Position numbers and translations under genes: made by a program
Source of the DNA: Aurantimonas marianensis
GTDB lineage: Bacteria; Pseudomonadota; Alphaproteobacteria; Rhizobiales; Rhizobiaceae
Assembly: GCF_024195285.1 (NCBI RefSeq)
Contig: NZ_JALHBS010000069.1
Location: 37,618-101,617 of the forward strand
DNA length: 64,000 bases
Direction: 5' to 3'
Part shown: positions 27,264-35,661 of the stretch, piece after piece
Layout: the number at the start of each line of letters is the position of its first letter
Numbering within the stretch: the stretch's first letter is position 1
The notes under the pieces: model-generated
The model's database searches: none
What the model saw: only the letters and a program-made list of their open reading frames with translations
Told to the model about the DNA's origin: nothing

Positions 27264-28634
27264 TCAGGCGCGCTCGAAGCCGCGCCGGACTTCCCAGTCC
27301 GTCACATGGAAATCATATTCGTGCTGCTCCCACCGGGCGGCATGCACATAGTGGTCGATGACATCGTCGCCGAAGGCCCGTCTCAGCATGGCGGATTGGT
27401 CGAACGCCTCGGTCGCGGCGCGAAGGGTCGAGGGGACATGCCGCATTCCTTCGCGCGCCCCATAGGCATCGCCCTCGAAGGCGGGCTCCAGCGCCAGCTT
27501 TTCCTCGATCCCGGCGAGCCCGGCGGCGATCTGGCCGGCAAAGGCCAGATAGGGATTGAGGTCCGAGCCGCCGACCCTGCACTCGACCCTGACACCCTTG
27601 GTGCCGGCGCCGCACAGGCGATAGCCGGCGGTGCGGTTGTCGAGGCTCCACACGGCCATGGTCGGCGCGAAGGTGCCGGCGACGAAGCGCTTGTAGGAGT
27701 TGATGTTGGGCGCGAGCAGCAGCGTGACGTCGTCGGCGTATTGCAAGAGCCCGGCCAGATAATGCCGCATCAGTTCCGACATGCCATGCTCGGACGCCGC
27801 GTCGTAGAAGGCGGGCTCGCCGTCGAGGGTCTGCAACGATTGATGGACGTGGCTGGACGAGCCGGCGGAGGCGTCGTTCCACTTCGCCATGAAGGTCGCC
27901 GCGCGGCCCTTCGACCAGGCGATCTCCTTGACGCCGTTCTTGACGATCACATGATTGTCGGCGGCGGTCAGCGCGTGATCGTATTTGACGTTGATCTCCT
28001 CCTGACCCGCCGAGGCTTCGCCCTTCGAGCACTCGACCGGGATGCCGGCGCCATAGAGGCCATTGCGGACAGCGCGCATCACCTCCTCTTCCTTGGTCGT
28101 CTGGAGGATGTGATAGTCCTCATTGTACGCACTGACGAGGGAAAGATCGCGGTAGCCGGCTCGCGCGGCGGCGGCGAAACTGTCCTCGAACAGGAAGAAT
28201 TCGAGCTCCGAGGCCATCGTCGGCCGCAGCCCGATCGCCTCCAGCCGGGCGATCTGGCGCTTCAGGATGGCGCGAGGCGAATGGGCGACCGGCGCGTGGG
28301 CGTCGTGGTCCTCCACGTCGCAGAGGACAAGCGCCGTCGCTTCCAGCCAGGGCACGCGGCGCAACGTCGACAGGTCCGGCCGCATGACGTAGTCGCCGTA
28401 GCCCGCCGCCCAGCTCGTCGCCTCGTAACCCTCGACCGTGTTCATTTCCATGTCGGTGGCCAGGAGATAGTTGCAGCTGTGGGTCTCTTCCCAGGCGCTC
28501 TCCACGAAGAAGACGGCGTGGAAGCGCTTGCCCATTAGCCGCCCCTGCATGTCCACCTGGACAGCCAGAACCGTGTCGATTTCGCCGCTCTGAACGGCCT
28601 GTTTCAGTTCGTCGAAGGTCAGTTTGCCGGGCAT
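27264..28634 (-). CDS. Glutamine-synthetase-like gamma-glutamyl ligase (PuuA/GlnT type)
   Basis: A 456-residue glutamine synthetase superfamily enzyme. The glutamate/metal region ASELEFFLFED is near residue 141, the ATP-region AKWNDASAGSSSHVHQSL near 248, and NINSYKRFVAGTFAP near 309. VECRVGGSDLNPYLAFAGQI near 353 corresponds to the C-terminal catalytic block. It lacks the Tyr adenylylation site region of housekeeping GlnA and resembles the catabolic members that join glutamate to amines (gamma-glutamylputrescine or gamma-glutamylisopropylamide synthetases). It heads the ligase, aldehyde dehydrogenase, alcohol dehydrogenase set, with a TRAP binding-protein gene upstream. Substrate: an amine or amino alcohol, by inference. 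Confidence 0.88.
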   Translation of the reverse strand: MPGKLTFDELKQAVQSGEIDTVLAVQVDMQGRLMGKRFHAVFFVESAWEETHSCNYLLATDMEMNTVEGYEATSWAAGYGDYVMRPDLSTLRRVPWLEATALVLCDVEDHDAHAPVAHSPRAILKRQIARLEAIGLRPTMASELEFFLFEDSFAAAARAGYRDLSLVSAYNEDYHILQTTKEEEVMRAVRNGLYGAGIPVECSKGEASAGQEEINVKYDHALTAADNHVIVKNGVKEIAWSKGRAATFMAKWNDASAGSSSHVHQSLQTLDGEPAFYDAASEHGMSELMRHYLAGLLQYADDVTLLLAPNINSYKRFVAGTFAPTMAVWSLDNRTAGYRLCGAGTKGVRVECRVGGSDLNPYLAFAGQIAAGLAGIEEKLALEPAFEGDAYGAREGMRHVPSTLRAATEAFDQSAMLRRAFGDDVIDHYVHAARWEQHEYDFHVTDWEVRRGFERA

Positions 28635-28715
28635 CGGTGAGACATGTCGCAGCTGGAGTGAGGGAGCCGCGGCACCGATCGTGGCGCCGCGGCCGGGTGG
28701 GGTTCTTCCGACTCG

Positions 28716-29768
28716 CTACGTGTAGCGGTAGGGCTTGCCGGCCTTGGCCATCACGTCGTTGTACTCGCGGAAGATCTTCACCACACGGGCGGTACGCTCG
28801 CTGGTCGCGGCGATCTCGTCCCAGAACTTGATCGCCTCGGCTTCCACCGTCGCCCATTCCTCTTCCGGGATCGTGGTCAGCTTCAGTTTGTCGCCGTTGA
28901 CACGCAGCTTGGCCTCGCCGCCCCAATACCATTGCTGGCGGAAGTAGTGGGAGGAATCCATCGCCAGCTTCAACAGCGTCTTCAGGTGATCCGGCAGCTC
29001 GTCGTACTTCTCCTGGTTGGCGAAGAACGAGCCGCACCAGGCGCCGGAGATGTTGTTGGTGAGGAAGTAGTTGGTCACGTCGGCCCAGCCGACGGTGTAA
29101 TCCTCGGTGATGCCGGACCAGGCGATACCATCGAGTTCGCCGGTCTGCAGCGCCACTTCGACATCTTCCCAGGGCAGCGTCACGGGCACGATGCCGAAGC
29201 GGGTGAGGAAGCGGCCGGCCGTCGGGAAGGTGAAGATCCGCTTACCCTTCAGATCCGCCAGGCTGTTGATCGGCTCCTTGGTGGCGAAGTTGCACGGATC
29301 CCATGAGCCGGCGGAGAGCCATTTCACGCCTTCGACCTCGCCATAGGCCTCCTCCCAGATCTCTTTCAGCCCGTACTGCTCGAACAGTACCGGCACGTCG
29401 AGGCTGTAGCGGGTGCCGAACGGGAAATAGCCGCCGAACACCGAGATGTCGACCGGCGCGGCGATGGAATCGTCGTCCGACTGGACCATGTCGATGGTGC
29501 CGCGCTGCATGGCGCGGAACAGTTCGCCCGTCGGCACGAGCTGATCGGCGAAGAACAGCTCGATTTCCATCTGGCCGTTTGCCGCCTTGTTGAAGTCGTC
29601 GACCATGCCCTTGACGACAAACTCGGCCAGCGCCGGGCCGGCATAGGTCTGCAGGCGCCAGCGAATGGGGCTGCTCTGGGCGTGAACAGCCGGGGCGGCG
29701 AGGGCCGAGGCGCCGGCCGCCGCCGTGACAACACCCGCCTTCTTGAGGAAATCGCGTCTGTTCGTCAT
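28716..29768 (-). CDS. TRAP transporter solute-binding protein, Tat-exported
   Basis: A 350-residue DctP-type binding protein. Its N-terminus MTNRRDFLKKAGVVTAAAGA is a twin-arginine signal followed by an AVHAQ cleavage region. Such signals are common in the TRAP subgroup that binds lactate- or oxo-acid-like ligands as dimers or with metal. The mature protein shows PVDISVFGGYFPFGTRYSL near residue 106 and LKGKRIFTFPTAGRFLTRFG near 172. It lies between the ligase gene downstream and the permease genes upstream on the same strand. It probably captures the substrate of the ligase/dehydrogenase pathway. Confidence 0.9.
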   Translation of the reverse strand: MTNRRDFLKKAGVVTAAAGASALAAPAVHAQSSPIRWRLQTYAGPALAEFVVKGMVDDFNKAANGQMEIELFFADQLVPTGELFRAMQRGTIDMVQSDDDSIAAPVDISVFGGYFPFGTRYSLDVPVLFEQYGLKEIWEEAYGEVEGVKWLSAGSWDPCNFATKEPINSLADLKGKRIFTFPTAGRFLTRFGIVPVTLPWEDVEVALQTGELDGIAWSGITEDYTVGWADVTNYFLTNNISGAWCGSFFANQEKYDELPDHLKTLLKLAMDSSHYFRQQWYWGGEAKLRVNGDKLKLTTIPEEEWATVEAEAIKFWDEIAATSERTARVVKIFREYNDVMAKAGKPYRYT

Positions 29769-29849
29769 GTCGTCGCTTCCTTCTGTTGCGGCCCGGTCAG
29801 GCCGGTTGCACGGGCTTTGCCGCCCGCTCGTTTTCGCCGACCAGAAGGG

Positions 29850-31181
29850 TCAGCGACCATTGGAATAGGCGAATTCCGGCAGCCACAGCGCGATCTGCGG
29901 AAAGGCGGTAACGATGCCGAGGCCGACGATCATGATGGTGACGAACGGCCAGACGGAACGGTAGATGTCGGACAGCGAGATTTCGGGCGGCGCCATCGCC
30001 CGCATCAGGAAGAGATTGTAGCCGAAGGGCGGCGTCATATAGGCGATCTGGCAGGTGATCGTGTAGAGGACGCCGTACCAGACGAGGTCGAAGCCGAGGG
30101 CGCCGACCAGCGGAATGTAGAGCGGCGCCACGATGACCAGCATGGCCGTGTCGTCGAGGAACATGCCAAGCAGGATGTAGGAAATCTGCATCATGATGAG
30201 AATCTGCCAGGGCCCAAGCCCCAGATCCTCGGTGAAGAAGCTGTCCAGCGCTCGCGACGCGCCGACACCGTCGAAGATACTGCCGAAGGCGAGCGCCGCC
30301 ATGATGATCCAGAAGAACATGCAGGAGATGAGGAGCGTCTTTCGCACCGTCTCGTGCAGCACATGAAGGGTCAACCGACGCTTGACCAAGGCCGCGATCA
30401 TCGCCGCCACCGCGCCGACGGCGGAGCTTTCCACCAGGCTGGTGACACCCATGACGAAAAGGCCGGTCATGGCGAAGAAGATGAACAGCGGCAGGATGCC
30501 GGCCTTGAGCAGACCGATCTTCTGCGCGCGGGTGATGTTCTCGCGCTCTTCCAGCGGCAGGACCGGGCCCAGCCTGGGATTCGCCCGGCAGCGGAGGTAG
30601 ATATAGACGATGAACATCGCCGCGATCATCAGCCCCGGAAAGACGCCGGCGAGCCAGAGCTGGCCGACCGGCTGGCGGGCGATCATGCCGTAAAGAACGA
30701 GGACGACGCTCGGCGGCACCAGGATGCCCAGGGACGACCCCGCCTGGATAACCCCCGTCACCATCACCTTGTCGTAGCCGCGCCGCAGCAGTTCCGGCAG
30801 CGCGATCGTCGCGCCGATCGCCATGCCGGCAACCGAGAGCCCGTTCATGGCCGAGATCATCACCATCAGCCCGATCGTCCCGATGGCGAGGCCGCCGGCC
30901 GTGCCGCCCATCCAGACGTGGAACATGTGGTAGAGATCGTCGGCGATACCGCTCTCCGACAACATGTAGCCCATGAAGATGAACAGCGGCAGCGTGAGCA
31001 GCGGATACCATTTCATCAGCTTCATCACGGCCGAGAAACCCATCTCCGAACCGCCGTCGCCATAAAGAAAAAGCGCGGTCACCACCGCCACGCCACCGAT
31101 GACGCCGAAGACGCGCTGGCCGGTCAAAAGCATGACCATCATGCTGGCGAACATGACGATGGCGATCATCTCGTAGCTCAC
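29850..31181 (-). CDS. TRAP transporter large permease (DctM type)
   Basis: A 443-residue permease with about twelve hydrophobic segments. Landmarks include LTLPLFIFMGYMLSESGIAD near residue 62, the SVAGMAIGATIALPELLRRG region near 118, and FLDDTAMLVIVAPLYIPLV near 350. The start is taken as GTG (31179-31181), which overlaps the small-permease stop as GTGA and gives VSYEMIAIVMFASMMV; an ATG at 31169 is the alternative. The same frame stays open upstream through the DctQ gene, but that part is only a shadow. It works with the DctQ and Tat-exported DctP proteins. Confidence 0.92.
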   Translation of the reverse strand: MSYEMIAIVMFASMMVMLLTGQRVFGVIGGVAVVTALFLYGDGGSEMGFSAVMKLMKWYPLLTLPLFIFMGYMLSESGIADDLYHMFHVWMGGTAGGLAIGTIGLMVMISAMNGLSVAGMAIGATIALPELLRRGYDKVMVTGVIQAGSSLGILVPPSVVLVLYGMIARQPVGQLWLAGVFPGLMIAAMFIVYIYLRCRANPRLGPVLPLEERENITRAQKIGLLKAGILPLFIFFAMTGLFVMGVTSLVESSAVGAVAAMIAALVKRRLTLHVLHETVRKTLLISCMFFWIIMAALAFGSIFDGVGASRALDSFFTEDLGLGPWQILIMMQISYILLGMFLDDTAMLVIVAPLYIPLVGALGFDLVWYGVLYTITCQIAYMTPPFGYNLFLMRAMAPPEISLSDIYRSVWPFVTIMIVGLGIVTAFPQIALWLPEFAYSNGR

Positions 31182-31768
31182 GAGGCCGCCCCCCGCTCGG
31201 CTTCGTCCGGTTCCCCGCCACGCGGGTGATCGAGCTCGTCCTCGCGCGGCAGCCGCTCGACCCCCGGCAGCACGATTCCCCGCGCTTCGGCGACGTTGCG
31301 GATCAGCATCGCAATGGCCTGAAGCAGCATCAGCACGATGCCGCAGACCATGACGATCTTGATCGGCGCCATGTAGGGCCGCCAGGACGAATAGCTCCGC
31401 TCGCTGTATTCCAGCGCATAGGCCGTGGATGAGATGCCTCCGTAGAGGAGGATGCCGAGATAGAAGATCAGGAGAAGGATCGTGACCGCGTCGACACTTG
31501 CCTGCGTGCGTGGTGACCAGCGCCCGTAAGCAAGGTCCATGCGGACATGGGCGCCCATCTTGAGCGAATAGCCACCGCCGACCAGGAAATAGGCCACCAT
31601 CGCGAACTGGGCCATCTCCAGCGTCCACAGCGATGGCAGGAAGAAGGTCTTGGTGATGGTCGAATAAAACAGGATGCCGATCATCGCGAAGATCGAATAC
31701 ATCGTGACGAGACCCACCCAACCGTTCACCCGGTCGATGAATCGGACATAGGCGGCCAGCCGCCTCAT
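31178..31768 (-). CDS. TRAP transporter small permease (DctQ type)
   Basis: A 196-residue four-helix membrane subunit. Hydrophobic stretches include MYSIFAMIGILFYSTITKTF, AQFAMVAYFLVGGGYSLK, ILLLIFYLGILLYGGISST and VMVCGIVLMLLQAIAML. The KMGAHVRMDL segment after helix two is typical of DctQ. A charged C-terminal tail of about 35 residues (REDELDHPRGGEPDEAERG) extends past the last helix. The gene overlaps its neighbours on both sides by four bases: ATGA with the amidohydrolase gene (31765-31768) and GTGA with dctM. Confidence 0.88.
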   Translation of the reverse strand: MRRLAAYVRFIDRVNGWVGLVTMYSIFAMIGILFYSTITKTFFLPSLWTLEMAQFAMVAYFLVGGGYSLKMGAHVRMDLAYGRWSPRTQASVDAVTILLLIFYLGILLYGGISSTAYALEYSERSYSSWRPYMAPIKIVMVCGIVLMLLQAIAMLIRNVAEARGIVLPGVERLPREDELDHPRGGEPDEAERGAAS

Positions 31769-32571
31769 AGCGCCGCCCCTTTCGGCGCGTCGGCCGGGAG
31801 CGAGGCGTGGGCGCGCGACACCCAGGCGCCCAGGCGGCTGGCAATCTCGACCACGTCCCCGGGCATGTCGATCAGGTCGTTGCGGATCTCGATCATCGCA
31901 TTGGCCATCCCATGCGGAACCGCGTGGGTCGCCAGCGTGTGCATGACCCCGTCGGCCGGACCGTATGGCTCGTTGCGGCGTATGTCGAGCGAGCCGTCTG
32001 CGGCATCGAGGATGGCGTCGGCGAGACGCCGGTCGCTGTCGTGCAGGATACCGATTTCCACGGACCGCCGCTCGCCGGCATAGATCGGCGTGAAGGAATG
32101 GATCGTCAAAAGCACGGGGTTGGCATGGGTGGCGCGATGCCGCGCGACGGCCTGCGCCAGCGTCCGCTCGAACGGCCGATAGAAGCGTTCGACCCGATCG
32201 GCCCGCACCGCCGCGCCCAGCCCCGTATTGCCGGGAATCTCGTGGATTTCACTGCGGGCGGGAATGGCGTCGCCGGCATCCGGCGGCCGGTTGCAGTCAT
32301 AGACGAGGCGCGACACGGTCTGCGCGACCAGCGGCGCGTCGAACATCTCCGACAGATGCCGTGCCACCGCCAATGCTCCCGGGTCCCAGGCGGCGTGGCT
32401 GGCTTTCGTCGCCGCGCCGATGCCGAGATCGCCGAACTCGGCGGGAATCGCGTTCGAGGCATGTTCGCAGACGAGGAGAATGGCGCCGGCGCCGCCGGGA
32501 TTGATCACCTCGACCGTTCGGGCGCGCGAGCCGGCGGACGGCTCATTCAGCGTTGCGCTCCCTTCGGACAA
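31765..32571 (-). CDS. N-formylglutamate amidohydrolase family protein
   Basis: A 268-residue member of the N-formylglutamate amidohydrolase (HutG-type, PF05013) family of zinc-dependent amidases. Conserved text includes LLVCEHASNAIPAEFGDLG near residue 32, AAWDPGALAVARHLS near 61, SRLVYDCNRPPDAGDAIP near 88 and TIHSFTPIYAGERR near 155. It is the first gene of the minus-strand operon that continues with the TRAP permease genes, binding protein and glutamine-synthetase-like ligase. No other hut genes are near, so histidine degradation is unlikely. Cleaving an amide bond of a gamma-glutamyl or N-acyl intermediate would fit the context. Confidence 0.87.
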   Translation of the reverse strand: MSEGSATLNEPSAGSRARTVEVINPGGAGAILLVCEHASNAIPAEFGDLGIGAATKASHAAWDPGALAVARHLSEMFDAPLVAQTVSRLVYDCNRPPDAGDAIPARSEIHEIPGNTGLGAAVRADRVERFYRPFERTLAQAVARHRATHANPVLLTIHSFTPIYAGERRSVEIGILHDSDRRLADAILDAADGSLDIRRNEPYGPADGVMHTLATHAVPHGMANAMIEIRNDLIDMPGDVVEIASRLGAWVSRAHASLPADAPKGAAL

Positions 32572-32590
32572 GGCGTTACCTCTCGACTGG

Positions 32591-32612
32591 CTCTGAAACG
32601 ATCATTACAGAG
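32591..32612. promoter_or_regulatory. Candidate RpiR-type operator between amidohydrolase and rpiR-like genes
   Basis: The 22-bp sequence from 32591 reads CTCTGAAACGATCATTACAG plus AG and equals its reverse complement at 18 of 22 positions, centred on GATC. It lies about 20 nt before the amidohydrolase start and about 95 nt before the divergent regulator start. That is where an autoregulating RpiR-type repressor would bind. Confidence 0.55.
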
Positions 32613-32705
32613 TTGCCTACCATGTCAAGCACGACCGGCCGCGAAATTCGTCGGCGGCGCGGCACCATGTTAGGAGGCCGGCGCGGATGGACGGGGAGCT
32701 TTTGA

Positions 32706-33581
32706 ATGACGACGAGCGATGACCGGACGGTCGCGGAGCTGATCCGCGCCGCGTTTCCCGATCTGACCCGCGCCGAGCGGCAGTTGGCCGACGCCATCCT
32801 CGAGGACTATCCGATCTCCGGGCTCGGCAGCATCACCGCCCTGTCGGAAAGCTCCGGCGTCTCGACGCCGACGGTGCTGCGCATGGCGCGCAAGCTCGGC
32901 TTCGACGGCTTCACGCATTTTCAGGCGAGCCTGCGCGGCGAACTGAAGATGATGATTTCCGATCCCGTCGCCAGGCGCGAGCACTGGACCGACGAGCTAC
33001 CGCACGCCCATATCCTCAACCGCTTCGCCGAGGCGGTATCCGACAATCTGCGCAAGACACTGCAGCGGATGGACGTGGAGACCTTCGACGCCGCGACGGC
33101 CCTTCTGGCGGACCCCGATCGGGCGGTCTTCGTCGTCGGCGGCCGGGTCACCCACTCACTCGCCGACTATTTCTTCAGCCTGCTGCAGGTGATCCGCGAC
33201 GGCGCGCATCTGTTGCCGCCCAACGCCAATATCTGGCCGCACAGCGTGTTGGGCATGAAGGAGGGCGACGTCCTCCTGATCTTCGACATCAGGCGCTATG
33301 AGCGCGAACTCCTGAGCCTCGCCAGGATGGCCCGCGCGCGCGGCGTGACCATCGTCTTGATGACCGACCAGTGGGGCTCGCCGATCACCACCCAGGCGGC
33401 ACACGGCTTTCATGCCCGGATCGAGGTGCCGTCGGCCTGGGATTCGACCGTCGTTTTGACCTACCTGGTGGAGGCGTTGCTGGCCGGCATCCAGGCGCTG
33501 CACTGGGACACCGCGCGGCGGCGGATGAACGAGCTGGAAGGCCTGCTCGACGAAACCGCGATGTTCAAGAAGTTTACGTGA
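32706..33581 (+). CDS. MurR/RpiR-family transcriptional regulator
   Basis: A 291-residue regulator. The N-terminal HTH_6 domain (about residues 1-80) contains LTRAERQLADAILEDYP and the recognition region STPTVLRMARKLGFDGFTHF. A C-terminal SIS domain begins near residue 130 with VFVVGGRVTHSLADYFF and LLIFDIRRYERELLSLARMA. SIS domains usually sense phosphosugars, but many RpiR proteins beside amine or amino-acid genes sense other ligands. The gene is divergent from the amidohydrolase/TRAP/ligase operon, with a near-palindrome between them, so it probably controls that operon. Confidence 0.9.
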   Translation: MTTSDDRTVAELIRAAFPDLTRAERQLADAILEDYPISGLGSITALSESSGVSTPTVLRMARKLGFDGFTHFQASLRGELKMMISDPVARREHWTDELPHAHILNRFAEAVSDNLRKTLQRMDVETFDAATALLADPDRAVFVVGGRVTHSLADYFFSLLQVIRDGAHLLPPNANIWPHSVLGMKEGDVLLIFDIRRYERELLSLARMARARGVTIVLMTDQWGSPITTQAAHGFHARIEVPSAWDSTVVLTYLVEALLAGIQALHWDTARRRMNELEGLLDETAMFKKFT

Positions 33582-33611
33582 GGGAGAGGCGATGGGCGGG
33601 TTGACCGGCCC

Positions 33612-34436
33612 CTATCCCCCACCCTCGCGCTGGCCGCGGCGGCGGGCCTGAACGATCTCCGCGAGGATCGACAGCGCGATCTCCTCCGGCGTGATCGCGC
33701 CGAGATCGAGACCCGCCGGCGCCTTGACCCGGGCGAGCGCCAAAGGGTCGGCACCCTCGGCGGCCAGCGTCTGGCGCAGCGCCGTCATCTTGCGCCGGCT
33801 GCCGACGAAGGCGTGGGTGTCGGCCGCAATGCCCAGCGCGGCTGTCAGCGCCGCCTTGTCGCCCCGCCCTTGCGTCGAGACAACGACGAAGCGCCGGGCC
33901 TCTTGCAGGCCGTCGACCGCAAAGCCGTCGATGACGCGGTCGGCGTCCGGCGTTGAGGGCCGATCCTCCGCCGGGGCCGCGAGGGTGACATGGAAGCCGA
34001 GCGGCCGCGCCTGACTCGCCAGCGCCATCGCAACGGGACTGGCGCCAAGGATCACCAGCGAGGGTTGCGGCAGGACGGGCTCGATGAAGATGTCCATGGT
34101 GCCCTCGCTCGGGCACATGTTCTTGGCGAAGCGCACGCCCTCGCGGCTTTCGCCGGGGCTGACGCCGAGTTCGGCGAGGAGGTTTTCCGGCTGCACCGAG
34201 ACCAGCCGCGCCACCCCGTCGGCGAGCGCCTCGCGCGCCGCCTTCAGCACCGCGCCGCGGGCACAGCCGCCGCCGATCCAGCCGGCCGCGATGGTGCCGT
34301 CCGCACGGATCACCGCCTTGGCGCCGGCCTTGGCGGCGGTCACCGAAACGGTCCGCACGACGGTCGCCAGAACGAAGGCTTCTTCGGCCGCCTTCAGACG
34401 GGATATCAGGTCGATCACGTCGACATGGGCGGTCAT
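33612..34436 (-). CDS. coxF: CoxF, XdhC-family maturation factor of CO dehydrogenase
   Basis: A 274-residue XdhC/CoxF protein. Family members bind molybdenum cofactor and help load and sulfurate it into the large subunit. The N-terminal domain contains AFVLATVVRTVSVTAAKAGA near residue 17 and GWIGGGCARGAVLKAA near 47. The C-terminal Rossmann-like domain starts VILGASPVAMALASQA near 120, followed by VSTQGRGDKAALTAAL near 182. Start 34436 (MTAHVDVIDLI) matches the family better than the longer frame to 34523. It is the last gene in the minus-strand order coxC, M, S, L, D, E, F, as in Oligotropha. The 13-nt gap to coxE suggests one transcript. Confidence 0.9.
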   Translation of the reverse strand: MTAHVDVIDLISRLKAAEEAFVLATVVRTVSVTAAKAGAKAVIRADGTIAAGWIGGGCARGAVLKAAREALADGVARLVSVQPENLLAELGVSPGESREGVRFAKNMCPSEGTMDIFIEPVLPQPSLVILGASPVAMALASQARPLGFHVTLAAPAEDRPSTPDADRVIDGFAVDGLQEARRFVVVSTQGRGDKAALTAALGIAADTHAFVGSRRKMTALRQTLAAEGADPLALARVKAPAGLDLGAITPEEIALSILAEIVQARRRGQREGGG

Positions 34437-34449
34437 CGCAAGGGGTCCG

Positions 34450-35661
34450 TCACAGTTTCGCCAGATAGGGTTCGAGATCGGCAAGGCTTTGCAGCGTGTG
34501 TGCTGGCGCATAGAGGTCGACATGGGGCAGCGCCGCCTTGATGCCTGCGGCCTCCGGCGCGTAGCCCTCCCAGCCGATCATCGGGTTCAGCCAGACGATC
34601 CGGCGGCAGCGCCGGGCAAGCCGCGCCATCTCGCGGCCAAGCAGCGCCGCGTCGCCGGTTTCGTAGCCGTCGGAAACGATCATGACGCAGGTCCGCGAAT
34701 GGATCACCCGCGCCGCGTGCCAGCGGTTGAAGGTCTGAAGGCTCTCGCCGATCCGCGTGCCGCCGCCGGCGCCCTGCGCCATCATCGACAGACGGTCGAG
34801 CGCGCGGACGGGGTTCTTCTCCTTCATCGCGTCGGAGACGTGAGCGAGCCTCGTATGGAACAGGAAGGCGTCGGCCTCGCGGAATTCGTCCAAAACCCCG
34901 TGGATGAAGCGCAGAAAGACGCCGGTGTAAAGGCTCATCGAGCCCGACGCGTCGAGCAGCATGACCAGCCGCAACGGCTTCTCCTTGCGGCGGCGCTTCA
35001 CAAGGGAAATCGGCACGCCGCCATGGCTGATATTGCGGTGGATGGTGCGGCGAAGGTCGAGCCGGTAGCCACGCCGGCGGGCGAGATCACGGCGGGTGAG
35101 CCGCGTGCGCATGGTCCGCGCCAGCCGCGCGGCGATGTCGTGGGCCGCCGCGATCTGCGCCGGGTCGGCGATCTTGCGAAAATCGGTGTCGCTAAGATTG
35201 TCGGCGCGCGACGCGCCTTCCATGCGGCCGACGCCGTCGCGGTCCTCGCCGGGCTCGTCGCCGGCGGGCATCTGGTCCGGCGCCGTGTCGCCGCCGGAAT
35301 GGGCCGCGTCGTTGCGCAGATTCTTGAGCGACGGGCTGTTGGCGGCCTTGGTCGAACCGGAGATCGCCGAGCGCGAGCGCACCCGCTTGCCGAGCCAGAA
35401 GGCGTCGAACAGGCCGTCGAAGACCTCCCAGTCGGCCTTGCGCGCCGCGAACAGATGCTTGAAGGCCGCCCGCAGAAGAGCGGGCCGGTCACCATAGCCG
35501 GACGCCAGCAACATCGCCGCATCCTGGCCCTCGCTGAGGCCGACGGCAAAGGCATTGTCGCGCAGGGTCCGCAGAAAGGCCGCGAGCTTGTCGGCAACGA
35601 GCGTCGCCACCGCGTCCGGCTCGACCGGCAGAAGGGCCGGAGCGGGACCGCCGGTGCTCAC
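34450..35661 (-). CDS. coxE: CoxE, VWA-domain CO dehydrogenase maturation protein
   Basis: A 403-residue CoxE-type protein with a von Willebrand factor A domain. The metal-ion-dependent adhesion site is LVMLLDASGSMSLYTGVFLR near residue 233 (DxSxS). In Oligotropha, CoxE acts with the AAA+ protein CoxD in building the [CuSMoO2] centre of CoxL, and the VWA domain is thought to mediate the contact. A positively charged central stretch (ARTMRTRLTRRDLARRRGYR) precedes the VWA domain. Its start overlaps the coxD stop as ATGA (35658-35661). Length and domain order are normal. Confidence 0.92.
   Translation of the reverse strand: MSTGGPAPALLPVEPDAVATLVADKLAAFLRTLRDNAFAVGLSEGQDAAMLLASGYGDRPALLRAAFKHLFAARKADWEVFDGLFDAFWLGKRVRSRSAISGSTKAANSPSLKNLRNDAAHSGGDTAPDQMPAGDEPGEDRDGVGRMEGASRADNLSDTDFRKIADPAQIAAAHDIAARLARTMRTRLTRRDLARRRGYRLDLRRTIHRNISHGGVPISLVKRRRKEKPLRLVMLLDASGSMSLYTGVFLRFIHGVLDEFREADAFLFHTRLAHVSDAMKEKNPVRALDRLSMMAQGAGGGTRIGESLQTFNRWHAARVIHSRTCVMIVSDGYETGDAALLGREMARLARRCRRIVWLNPMIGWEGYAPEAAGIKAALPHVDLYAPAHTLQSLADLEPYLAKL

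Noticed and set aside
24513..28538. 1341-residue plus-strand open frame
   Set aside because: It runs antisense through the aminotransferase, Fe-ADH, ALDH and ligase genes, all of which carry intact motifs on the other strand; no domain is seen in the long frame.
29850..31844. Long 664-residue version of the DctM gene
   Set aside because: The first third is out-of-frame DctQ sequence; the GTG at 31181 overlapping the DctQ stop gives a normal DctM length.
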